Shown here piece after piece: positions 13,456-25,430 of a stretch of DNA of 64,000 bases. The position numbers and the translations under genes were made by a program. The notes under the pieces were generated by a model. It saw only the letters and a program-made list of their open reading frames with translations, was not told the origin of the DNA and ran no database searches. Each line of letters begins with the position of its first letter. Position 1 is the stretch's first letter. This DNA is from Blasia pusilla (lineage: Eukaryota > Marchantiophyta > Marchantiopsida > Blasiales): positions 6,882,001 to 6,946,000 of the forward strand of contig CM114274.1 of assembly GCA_050084515.1 (NCBI GenBank), given 5' to 3'.

Positions 13456-13461
13456 ATATAA

Positions 13462-14490
<1,029 letters not shown>

Positions 14491-14617
14491 AAAAACCAAA
14501 TCTCCTGAGTGAGAACCCCAAATCTAGATGTGAAGGTGCCATGTTGGATGCGATGTCAATTTCACATATGTGGAAGGGGTCCCATAAGCTAGATCGGCTT
14601 CCCGTGGACTAAAAATC

Positions 14618-14629
14618 TACTCTACTCTA

Positions 14630-14711
<82 letters not shown>
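14618..14711. repeat. CTCTA/CT microsatellite
   Basis: Several CTACT pentamers pass into about 75 bases of pure CT dinucleotides. The run directly abuts dispersed repeat Z. Confidence 0.95.
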
Positions 14712-14714
<3 letters not shown>

Positions 14715-15130
14715 CTGACTCTCCTAATGAGAGGTTTGGATTATTACAAGACAAGGAAGACCATAGCTCCGTTGCCTCATACCAAGAGGTTGAAGAAAGA
14801 GAGAATGAGTTGTAAAACTCCCTCTCTTTAGGTATATCTTCTTCCCTCTCCCAAGTTATCTCCACGGAAACTTCTGCTCGTAGGTTACCTTCTTGGGTCT
14901 TGAAAAGATCAAGTGTCACTTCCCAAATTGGAAATTCAACTATGCTTCTAATAAGAGCTTATCCAAAATAGTAAGTTCTTTAAAATACCTCCAAATGAGT
15001 CAAAACGAAGGGGAAAACTTGCCTCTCAGATTACCCGAGGCCTCAACATATCATCTTCAACCTCATGAGGCTATCCTTTAATCTCCTTGAAGGTGTCCTA
15101 CGGATATTTGTTGATCCATCCTAAAAGACG
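14712..15130 (+). repeat. dispersed repeat Z, most complete copy in the window
   Basis: This copy starts with ACTCTCCTAATGAGAGG and includes CATAGCTCCGTTGCCTCAT, then CTTCCCTCTCCCAAG, and ends near GATCCATCCTAAAAGACG. Fragments with the same landmarks in the same order occur at about 33796-33985 (+), 43327-43347 with 53117-53370 (+), 29280-29540 (-), 30780-30960 (-) and 36420-36645 (-). It has no coding capacity that I can recognise. Class unknown; it could be LTR or non-autonomous element material. Confidence 0.6.
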
Positions 15131-15902
15131 TAGAAAATAATAATGCAACTATCCTATATGATGTAACGGCTAAAGCAATATGTCTTGCACCTCTTACACT
15201 TCCAAGGAGAAGATTATATAAAAACATCTTCCTTGTTCTAATTGGGCTATCAATGAAAAAAGAAATTCAAGAAGATAGAGCAATAGGTGTGACATTTTCC
15301 AATTCATTATGTATAGCATCCAAAATGGCCCATTATCAATCATTCAACGATGTCTCTTCACTTCTAACTTGCTCCCATAACTCATCTCAATCATATAAGA
15401 ATAACTCATCTTGATCATATAAGAGCTCATCTTCCTCTAAAAGTGTACGCAAATAAAAAGACTCGAAGTTGGTATGGTATGTCCAGAAAATTAGACAATC
15501 TCTTTGAAATTCCTTGATCTTGCAAATAATAATTTTTTTATAATAATTCAATGCCCATCTAGGCCCAACATTGAGCTTGAAATATAAATAAATAAATAAA
15601 TAAATATATATATATGTATATGTATATATATTGGTACAAGATGTATTCATTTTCTCACATTAATGTTTCAAGTGTTTCTTGAACCCAAAGTAAAATAATG
15701 TAATCATGAGCATAATATAACATGTAGTATTTATCTAGATGAGCAAGGTGTAAACAACCAACAGGATGACGGTAACCGTTTCTACTCTGTACTCTACTAA
15801 CCATTTTTTTATTCCAAAGATAATATAAATAATCTCCAGCAGCATGATCTAGTTGATTAGTAACAAACCATTGAATTAGGGTGGTCTCTCCATTTCTTTG
15901 TA
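15131..15902. other. AT-rich intergenic DNA with a short TAAA/TA run
   Basis: Contains AAATAAATAAATAAATATATATATATG near 15585-15630. No gene recognised. Confidence 0.5.
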
Positions 15903-16117
15903 TTAGTAAGATGCTCGTGCGATGCACGGGAAAATAAATTTTTTTGAAGAGCTAGTGTATAGCTCGTGAAGGGAAGAGATTAATAATATTGGACGTAAAT
16001 TCAAAAAAATTTCTTGCTGCCCGTGGCATGTGAAACATTTTCTTGTTGCCCAGATGTCACGTGTCAAGCAAGGAGGTGTTTGGAAATCAAGAAGGCACTC
16101 TCCCATAATAATATAGA
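15903..16117 (-). mobile_element. non-autonomous Helitron, first of a tandem pair
   Basis: Read on the minus strand, the 5' end is TCTATATTATTATGGG preceded by A. The 3' end is a hairpin (CCCGTGCATCGCACGAG), spacer, then CTAA followed by T. These are standard Helitron termini. Length is 215 bp with no coding content. It directly abuts the next copy. Confidence 0.7.
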
Positions 16118-16329
16118 TAAGGTGCCCTTGCAATGCATGGGAAATAAAAAAGTGATTGAAAAGCTAGTGTATAGCTCCTGAAGGGAAGAGATTAATGATG
16201 TTTCATAGAAATTCAATTTTTTTTCTTGCAGCCCGTAGCATGTGAAATATCTTCTTGCTACCCAATTGCCACATGTCAAGCAGAGAGGCGTTTGCAAATC
16301 AAGAAGGCACTCTCCCATAATAATATAGA
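16118..16329 (-). mobile_element. non-autonomous Helitron, second of a tandem pair
   Basis: A diverged copy of the preceding element with the same 5' end (TCTATATTATTATGGG, preceded by A) and a hairpin CCCATGCATTGCAAGGG near its 3' end. Its terminal CTTA deviates from CTRR and runs straight into the neighbour's TC start. Head-to-tail Helitron tandems are a known pattern of rolling-circle transposition. Confidence 0.65.
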
Positions 16330-16410
16330 TAATATCCTCACACATGTCATCATCATTGAAGTAAATCAGTACCAATTGTGCCTTTTGCAGAACCGAATGT
16401 AGATTAATAC

Positions 16411-17560
16411 AAAGATTGCACGGAAACGCACAAGTCCATCCATATGACAAACTTGTCTAGACATGGAAAACCGATCGCCAACCCAAGTTTTTCCATCACC
16501 TAGGTTGACTACAGGCTCCATCCTCGGGAACAAGTGTGGGCTCGGATGAAGGATGCGGGCTGAAGGAGCACCACGGGCGTGAAGGGGGCTAAGGGCAAGC
16601 TTGACGAGGGCGCCCTTGTGGACTGAGGGTGGTCCGGGTGCGGGCTCTCGTGAGGGTGGAGAACCTAGAGAGCCTGGTGCGGGCTTGCGGGCATACCTAT
16701 TACAGGCCTCACCGGTTGAGGGCGGGCTGGCATGCAGCCATATCGTAGGCCTAGCGGGCTGAGGGAAGACCTCACGTGAGTTGAGAGTGGGCTTGGCGGG
16801 CGAAATCACCAAAAATGTTTAGTGACACAACAAAATTCCACACTCACAACCTAATGTGGAATCAATTAGATTTTTTTTAAGACACATCAAGGAGCACAAA
16901 TATCCAAGTTGGTCACAAACAAAATCTAACTATCCCCAAAGGCAAGCAAAGGATTTCCCCAAATTCCTAGTAATCTTGAAAGCCCTTACCTCTGAAGGCA
17001 CCATTCAAATTTGGAGCCTAATCCAAAAATCTCTCAAAGAAAAGGAGAAAAACATGGAAAATCAAGTTAGTGTGGGTTAATTAGCCCCTAAGCCCTCCCT
17101 TATAAGCATTTTGGGGCCCACTTATGGACCCTTTGCTTATGGGTTTTGTTCCAAACCAAGTTTGGGAGTAGAGAAGGGGAGGAAGGCAAGTTCAAACTTA
17201 CCCTCCACCATTCAAACTAGACCACGTGTCAGTGCGGGGTTTGCAGGACGCAGGCCAAACACAAGCGAGTGTTGGTTTGGTGGACAAGTCGGAGGGTTAC
17301 AAGTGGCAGCTCAGGAGTGGTTTTTGGACCAGCAGGCTAAGGCGGGGTATGGGGTGGGCTTTGGCGGGCTAGGCACGAGCTAGGCGCGGGCTTCTAAGCG
17401 CGGGCCTCTTGCGGGCCCGACGTGAACTTGACACAACGAATATGGGCGGCCCTATGCGGGCTAGAAATCAAGCGCCATATGAGATGCGAACAACTCGAGC
17501 AAGGGTGGAATGCTGGGTGGCACGGGCTTGCACGGACATGTCCCGAGCATATAAATTAAA
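16411..17560. repeat. GC-rich repeat related to the 12850-13455 TIR element, split by AT-rich DNA
   Basis: The left border (AGATTGCACGGAAACGCACAAGTC) matches the reverse complement of the right end of the 12850-13455 element. The right border holds TTGCACGGACATGTCC, resembling its left end. GC-rich G/C phrases at about 16450-16810 and 17220-17550 are separated by AT-rich sequence (about 16815-17100). Probably a larger or interrupted member of the same family. Confidence 0.5.
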
Positions 17561-17659
17561 CTTGAAGAGTGGCCAAGATGCGTTTGAAAAAGGTATATAT
17601 ATATACATACAATTCAAGAAAAACTTATTTTATAGCCTTGCATGCATATTATGTTGTTA

Positions 17660-18700
17660 ATTTTTTTGAAAATAACAATCTAGAAGATAATTAAATTATG
17701 TAAAGTTTATCTTGCATCAAGATATGGATGTGTCTCATCAATTTCCTTCATTGTCATGGAGGTATCTATATCCTTTGACACCTTAAATAATACAATATCA
17801 GATCCCTTGCATACACATTTATAGAAGTGCTTTGTTGTTGAAATATTATTTATGATCTCCAAATTAATATGAAAATAAAAGAGAGAACATATTCACAAAG
17901 GATTATAATGCACGACCCATCGATTATCCAAACATTTGGCATACTTCATTATCTTCTTTCTATTATCCAATCTAGGGTATATAACAAAGAACAAAATATT
18001 AAATGATATCCAAGATATTTCCAAGATTTATAAAAAATGAAATAAAATTTTATTATTAAAGTAATATACTAAGTATCCTTCAAAGGTTGGGTAATGAATG
18101 ATCTTCAGTACTCGTCTCCGAATCCGAAGTCACGGTCGCTAAAGCTCTAGGATAGCCTTTGGTACATTTTTGTTTCCCTATCCATATATGCAATATTTGG
18201 ATTTAATTCTCTACATGGATCATAAACCAAGCAATAAACCATTGTAGAATCGAGTCTTGGATGTATTGATAAGATTAGGAAGTTTTTCTAAGATGATATC
18301 ATCATAATCATGAGTGGTATGTGGCTTATTATCATGTGCTAAAATAATGAATATATGAACATCTGGTAAGTCTCTTTTTTGAAATTCCATCACATGAGTA
18401 CATCCCAATACCCGACCCAATATATGATTCTTTGTAATAATGTGTATTAAATCTCTCTTTTTTACCTCAAAAACAAGTAAAACTAAATGTGGCTCATCTT
18501 CAACAATGCCAATATAATCTATTCCCACTTAGGATTGCATATCATGGTAAGAAAAAAATAAAGTTATCCAATGTGTCTCACAATAGCCATTGCACCTTGA
18601 TATAGTTGATGGATAAAACATGGGCTCCCACTAAAAGAAGAAGGCAAAATAATTTGTCTCCCAAACCTTGCACCATCCATATCTTCATGATATAAGGCAC
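17660..18700 (-). pseudogene. decayed Helitron Rep/helicase (Rep part)
   Basis: Minus-strand translation in several frames gives, in order, phrases matching the Helitron replicase: LPSSFSGSP and HQLYQGAMAIVRHIG (about 18560-18660); GRVLGCTHVMEFQKRDLPDVHIFI (about 18350-18430, cited as landmarks GRVLGC and EFQKRDLP); KCTKGYPRALATVTSDSE; NRWVVHYNP (about 17900-17930); and a C-terminal DAR. The EFQKR-LP-H-I block is the HUH motif that nicks DNA in rolling-circle transposition. Here the first His of HxH is replaced (PDVH instead of PHAH), and the second motif reads FYKCVCKG instead of the usual Tyr-rich form. Frameshifts and stops are frequent, so it is inactive. No helicase part was seen. Confidence 0.7.
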
Positions 18701-20340
18701 TTTTTACACCTTGATATAATTCAACTCATAAATATTTTTTATTAAATCAAATCCAAAATTATTGTTGTATTTTTATAGTTACTCTAGATAGACTATAGTA
18801 TAGATGTCAACCATGTACTCTTGAGTAAGGCGACCAAATCGTAGTATCCGATTATAATCTGTAGCTCCAAGACGTGTTGACAGTCAAAAAGAGGCAAATT
18901 GCAATGTTGAAATACTCTTTCTATTCCTATCATTGTCTCCTTATTCATCCCACCATCAAGTCTATCCTCCTCCATTGAGTTTTCAGAACATTCCATATCT
19001 CTATCGCTTCCTCGTATATTATCGCTCATAGGTCTACTTGTTGTAGTTTATTGGAAAATCCCAAATTAATTTTAAAAATAATTAGGGCAATATGATTATT
19101 GGTCCCTACCATAGCCACCACCATTAACCACTACCAACTACTAATTTGGAGAACGTAATTTCAACAATCCAACTTCCAGCATCTGATCTATTTTCCGTTT
19201 ATGACAAGACGAGAATAGAAGAATGCGTCTCCTATTCCGATTGTGGTGATCCCGACATGATTGCTTAAATACAAGGTTTTCTTTTCTACCTCATTCTATA
19301 ATTATAATTTCATAATTCTGTTGCCCTCATGCATGAGGGTTGCATCATTCCCTAGATGAGGCTCCGACTTCCATTTCCTAAAGATGCCTTGCCTAACACT
19401 CGGATCGTAACATATTTGAAGCCAACGACACCCAGTTAGCCATGCCTTAAATGAATTCTCAACATCGTCGAAAGAGCGACGCTGGTAAGGTGTTTGAAGG
19501 AGACTGTTGATGCGTTGGCAGCAATGGTTTTCGTGGACATCTTGCGCTTCATGCTAACCCTCGTGGAGCATGCAACGTTCTCTCTGGGACTCCATTACCA
19601 ATTTGAGAATGTAGCGACCTAGTTTTATCAAGCTGGGACTGTTTGAATGACGACCTAGTTTCTCAATCTGCTGGGTGGGTACTGGTTTGATGGTCTGGAG
19701 CTGTAATCGTGCTTTTCAATCAAGGAGGCCACTAGGTTTCGAGTCGTTTCAGTGCAAGAAAGAAAGTGCAGTTATGTGGGTGCTGGGAGAGGTGAGGAAA
19801 GGAATCTCCATTTCTTTGCTGCTAGGAAGCAGACTAAGTCGCCACGTACATGTGTGTAGCTCTCACCCTGTGTCTCTCCGCCATATAGTCATTCTCATAA
19901 GATGACTCACAATTTCTAGGTTGTGAAGTCTCAGTTTTTTACTTGCAGCAATTTGCAGAAATGATCCACTCCATCGGGTAAGCCCGAATAAATTACAAAA
20001 GATGAAAAATCAAGCAGGACGGACCAGAATTACGTAGTCGGTTGGTCAACAGCATGACCTACAAGATTGGTCGGAGGGTGAGTGACATTTTCAAATGTAA
20101 GATCTCAACAGATAGTAGGCTGGTCAATAACGATACTACTCCGTCATCGCTAACATCCCAAGTTTTTAAGTTTACAGAAGGAGAACCGTCTTACCTTTTG
20201 TTTTGTCAGGATAGGAGAACTACTGGGATAATGGACTACACTAGCATTAGAAGTTGTACTAAAACCTATCGCGAGTGACCAAATCAGTAAACAATAAATT
20301 AAGAGGAATATCCTCGTTCGTGTGGCAACGTTTTCTAATT
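18701..20340. other. intergenic DNA
   Basis: No confident feature. A minus-strand frame at 18793-19029 is acidic and low in motif content. The region also contains the 3' flank of the b561/DOMON gene. Confidence 0.45.
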
Positions 20341-23300
20341 TTACATATCACTGTCGTCGTCATATACCGGTGGGGCTGAAGAGGGATACCCTGAAGGCGT
20401 ATGCCTCATTTGAAGAGAGGCCGAAGACCCAAGTTGAAGAGAGGGCTTCCTCAAGTAATCGACCCAAAGCAGAACCTCCAGAATGCCAATGATGAGAATC
20501 TCTAATATAAGGACCAGCCCATAGCTTGCCTTCCACTTTCGCCCTCCCTTAGCAACGTCGATTCCAACAAAGATATTTATTGCAGCAAGCACAAGAGCGA
20601 GACGACCAGCCCAATGATGATACCAGTTCCAATACCTTCTGATCTTCGCGTCCTTCTTGGGACGAATCAAAATCGCCGATATCTGTAATGTTTCCGAAGC
20701 AATTTTAGTCGGAGAAGTTTAGAAACCGGAATTCTTCTACTAGATCTTGAGGCAAAGTGAACAAGTTTCATATCTACGAAGAATGGAAGCCACGATTTTC
20801 CTTTGATTCCTTATCATACATCCCAAGACCCTGTACAAATATACACTCAAATACTGATCAGAAACATACCTGGATGACGGCGAGAACAAATATAAAAACC
20901 GCGAGATTTTGATGATTGTCATACTCAATACCAGATACTTTGTCGCCCACTTGAAATCCAGTAATTAAACCAGCAATGATGAGAATGAACCCAATGATCT
21001 GGAGGCCAACGTGAAGGTAAAACCATAATGGATCCCATTGTCTGCAGTATCGAGCGATGATTGCTCCTACAGGAAGTAAGATGCCCCATCCGAAAATGTT
21101 GACGATTCCATGAGCCTTGGCCAAGCTTGCATAGGGAATGGCTTGGACAGTACTAATACCTGTAATTGAGTTGTCCAGTAAAACATCAGCATCAACGATT
21201 ATTTGCAGTCCACATTTCTCTCCAAACTCCTTTTTCGTGCCATATTACAAGTGTTCCCTAGTTTAAATCGCTTCTCTCTCTGGAGACTGAATTTTGACTT
21301 TTAACTCTCTGGCAACCTTCCCAAAAGAGGAGCGGTTTTGTGGCTGTGAGAATATCTAAGGACTTTGAATTTGACCTCAAAACCCTCACCAACAACACGC
21401 TTCAACCTCTTGATTTTTAGATGACAGAGCACACATGATACTTTGCTTTTAGTCTTTTTATGAATGAAAGCATGATATAACGTGAACCATTTGATCGGAC
21501 GCCAGTTTTTGAGAGAACTCAACCTGCACTAACGTTCCTTACCAAAACACTGGATTCCCTACCTGTAAACTAGTCAACTGGACGTCCCTGGCAATAACTA
21601 AGATAGAATTCGCCTCGGCAGTCATAAAAGGCGATATCCACAATGGTGTGAATTAGTGTGTGTTCCTCATCTATCTCTCAGTCCAAAGGACGGTGCAATC
21701 AGGACCTTGAAAGAACGTACCTGACGTGTAGTCGAACTGAACGGTGACTTGATCCTCGTGTACATTGAAGGTGTTCTGGACAGGAATGTCATTTAAGCTC
21801 CCGTAAGCATATAACTGGTAGTCGTAGAAAGCTTGGGACTTCGCTTTGTCAATTTGAAAGGCCATATACAAGGTGTCCGTGGTGGTGAAGGCTTGAGGTT
21901 GTGTCTTAAATACCAGTCGAGAATCAAGTTTGACCAAAGAAGGGTCCTTTCCTCCAAGATAAAACTGATCAATATATGCCATACCAGAAGTCGAATTGAC
22001 CCAGCCAATCATAGCTGATCCTCCAATCATCTGGTTCTTCTGGTTGAAACCTATGCCATACCAACGATTCTCTCTCTTCACCGAAAGCACTATATTCAGA
22101 GTATTCGCTGTGGTGTCATCTGTGAACTGCCATCAGCCGACGAAGAGAATCTCAGAACGAGGATCAGACGGACAGATGCATTGTCTCCTAACAACCAGGA
22201 GTTGTAATGCACTTCTGAGGAAAAAGTGACTCCCTCCAGTAAGTCCTTACTAGGGAAGAACGAGCTTCATGCCCACCTTCGAAGACGTTTCTGCTAAGGA
22301 AATAGACAACTGTTCAGATGTACAACCTTCCATTATGGTCCTTGGCGAACTACAATCCACTAAAACCTATCCGCATTAGGACTGACACCATATAGAGTAA
22401 CACTACTCCAGTCTCCAGTTTCCCAAGACGGGTTGCTCAGCGCATGCGTAAACTATTGTCGCTGCCCCGAAAAATGGTGTCGATGTGGATTAGTAGAGCA
22501 TGTAAATTAATAAAGAGACTTACACAACAAATTGACAACTCCTTTATTTTTTGAGGCATATATCTAAGGATGGATATGGGAATCCTTGTCAGATGCACCG
22601 GAGAGTTCCGCAAGAAATATGTTTGTGTGATTCCTTGCGAGACCTCTGAACAAAAACAGACAAAATGGATGGGGCAGTAATTCTCAACCAAGGCTTCGAC
22701 GAGATTATGTGCGCGTCAAAGTCCTCCAGTTTCTATGTCTTACTACGACAAAGGAGATCGCCATGCATCCGAAGCATATAAATGAATGTGCCTGATAATG
22801 ACATCTGTTCGAGCATAACTGTAGTATACTTACGACAGGGATATCTGGATCAAACCGAATTCATGAACTGCGACAGCCTGGATGAGGATGGAAATGAAGA
22901 ATTTCGTCAGACGATTGCGATTTCGGTGATTTCTTCGTAGAACTTACGCCGGCACATTGTGACAAGTACACAATCTGACGGTTAATAACAACAGAGTGGA
23001 TCGCCTCTGCTCTAAATAAAGTTCTTACCGTCTTTGTCTATGCGCATCTTTGGCCTGGGAAGTCGAGAACTCAGAAACCGAAAGCATTCAAAATCTTTTG
23101 GAAAGGATCTCCCAACCAAGCCCGCAGTCATACTAACCTGGTTGACGCCATTCCCAGTCCTATATGAAGAGATCTTGAACTCTGGATAGCGCTGAACGCC
23201 CAGATATAGAGATTGGAGAGAGAAGAGGAGGGACAGGAGAACCTCATATTAATGGAACTATTAGGACTTTCCGTCATCACGTTCTTAAGATGGCGACGCC

Positions 23301-23974
23301 AGTGACTACGACACAGAACTACGTTCACGAAGATATGTCCCTGTCAGATCACGACTATGCTCACACGCACAACTTGGCAAAGACCACAATGTGACGCGAG
23401 GCCCCCCGAGCCGGCATGAACTATAAGCAGAACTTTGTAATGTGTTTCGGGTACATTAAAAGGTCCATCTACGATTAAATTTCTTCTCGTTCCATTCTAT
23501 CTAGTCGACGGTGTCGAAATGAAGAGTAAACATAATGGCAATCAGATTAGGCTGCAAATCGCGGTAGCCAGATTCAGATTGAAATTCCCTTTCACACTTG
23601 GAGGAAACTCAGGTTTCGCAGAAATGCGTGAGAATAGCCCGTCACAGATAAATTCACACAATCTCCTAACAAGACAATTTCTCGCGTGCCGAGGATCTAT
23701 TCATCACTAGTAGATGCACATGTAACCAGGTAGACGAAAATTGAAAGAGGTTTCATACCCGTAAAGTGTATTGCTTATCGTTGGAGGGCCATGCTGCCTT
23801 GCATTTGCGGGTCGTGAAGCTCACATTGACTGATGAAGGTAAAGCGCCATTTGATGCGCAGGGATCGGTTTGAGCGTTGACGACGACCGCTGCGAAGAGT
23901 AATAGGACAAGTTGAAGATTTTTGCATTTGAGCAATCGACTATACGATCCTTCGCTGACCACCATCGTGACCAA
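20341..23974 (-). CDS. cytochrome b561 and DOMON domain membrane protein, four exons
   Basis: Exons on the minus strand are 23974-23759, 22126-21721, 21159-20870 and 20682-20341. All introns are GT-AG (for example CAG/GTACGT at the second donor) and phases join cleanly to 417 residues. A signal peptide (LQLVLLLFAAVVVNAQ) leads into a DOMON domain (about residues 45-205, with NTLNIVLSVK and RWYGIGFN), a heme or sugar-binding beta-sandwich on the outer face. The b561 core follows with several membrane helices and the heme-ligand histidines in AHGIVNIFGWG, YLHVGLQ, DNHQN and YHHWAGR. Length and order match plant CYB561/DOMON proteins, thought to move electrons across the plasma membrane, probably with ascorbate. 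The hydrophilic tail ends PPVYDDDSDM. The first intron is long (about 1.6 kb). Confidence 0.88.
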
Positions 23975-25430
23975 CTCCTAGGCAATGGCCGTCAGATTAA
24001 AGTATCCGAAATGTGGCGATGGCCTCCTGAGAATAGCCATTCAGAAAGCAGATCAGTACAAATGTAAGGACCTAGAAGACGAGTTCAGAGACTCGGGTAG
24101 GAGTCAAGGGTAATAGCTTGATCAAGGGATAGCTGCAAGCACCATTAGTTAGAAGAGTGGGAAACAGAAGCTAATGGCTCAATTCACAGAATTTCACTAG
24201 TCTCAACTTTCATAATTCCCCGAATTAAACCGTTTTGGTCAGAGTATCTAAACTACTACTACGAAATGTCGTGTGCTAAGATTCGCAAAATCGGTACTAC
24301 CGCAGCTCACTCTGTCTCCTCAGCAAAATCTCTCGCTCTCGGAATCTCTAGCATTTCTCTAACATAGGATCTCTCCCTCCCGCTCTCATCCGGTCTGTGG
24401 CGCAAACTTGCAATCTGAATTGCGAAACCCATCGTCCTTCAAAATCACATGACCGACTGACAGCAGCGACCGCTAGAGCTCTTCGGTCTCCTATCACCCT
24501 TCTCCCGACAAACTCTCTCTCTCTCTACCGTCGCACGGAATCCAACAGCAAATCATTGGGGGATGCAACTAACGATGGCCGAATTCTATCGCCAACCTGC
24601 TCAATCACAACTTCCAACGGTGACGCAATTCCACAGAGTCTTTGTCTTCGAATCTTGTCGATCGATTAGTGCAAATCAATCTAGCACAGAAGAAATCCCT
24701 CCCCTCCCTTCCTGCTCGTCGCCAGATCCAGATCTGTGTATCTGCCTCTGGTTCAGAGCCCTCCTCTCAGCCTCCCCCCCCACCCCCCACCCCCTTACCC
24801 TTCACGAACTCATACGCGCACACGCAGTACACCTCCTCACGTTCCTTCCTCCCTCCCTTCGCCTCGGCAGCTCGGAGTCACCCTGCCCTCCCCGCGGGAC
24901 CCCGTCCACCCCGCCTCTCCTCTCCTTCGGCCGCGGGGCGCTTGACTTTGTCTTATCGCCGGGGCAGGCGGGCGGGGGGGTAAGTCAGGGACCGGCCGGC
25001 GATTGAACAACTGTCCAAACCGGCACGCGCTCGCGCTTCCAGTCTGCGACCGGAAAGTCAGCCCGCATTTGGCCGCACGGGTCCTGAGGCCGCGCCCTGC
25101 CATCGACGGCCAACGGTCAGTCAGAGCCGTACGATCCTACGTCTAGGAAGTCGTCCCTATGTGCCCGCGTCAGGGAAAGTAGGCCGTATTGACGTGCACT
25201 ACGATCCGGGATTCCGGGCAGTATGTCCATGGTCTCCATGCAAGAACGAAAAATGAATATTTTTTTTCCCTTGTCAATCTTTCAGTTTTTTCTTTTTTTC
25301 TCTGACCATGTGGAAACCATAAGTCGCACTCCATTTGTCAAATTATCAATGGTGCCCTATTCGAATTGTCGACGCAGTCGCAACCTTTCCCTTCCGACCC
25401 GGCCCCATAGCAACTTATTTTCGCCGTAGG
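23975..25430. other. upstream region of the b561/DOMON gene, partly GC-rich
   Basis: Contains the presumed promoter and 5' leader of the minus-strand gene, with CT-rich stretches (about 24480-24530). A GC-rich block at about 24700-25100 gives overlapping Pro/Ser/Arg-rich open frames on both strands. No domain recognised. Confidence 0.45.

Noticed and set aside
24563-25103. Overlapping open frames up to 147 codons on both strands
   Set aside because: Low-complexity Pro/Ser/Arg-rich translations of a GC-rich upstream region; no domain.
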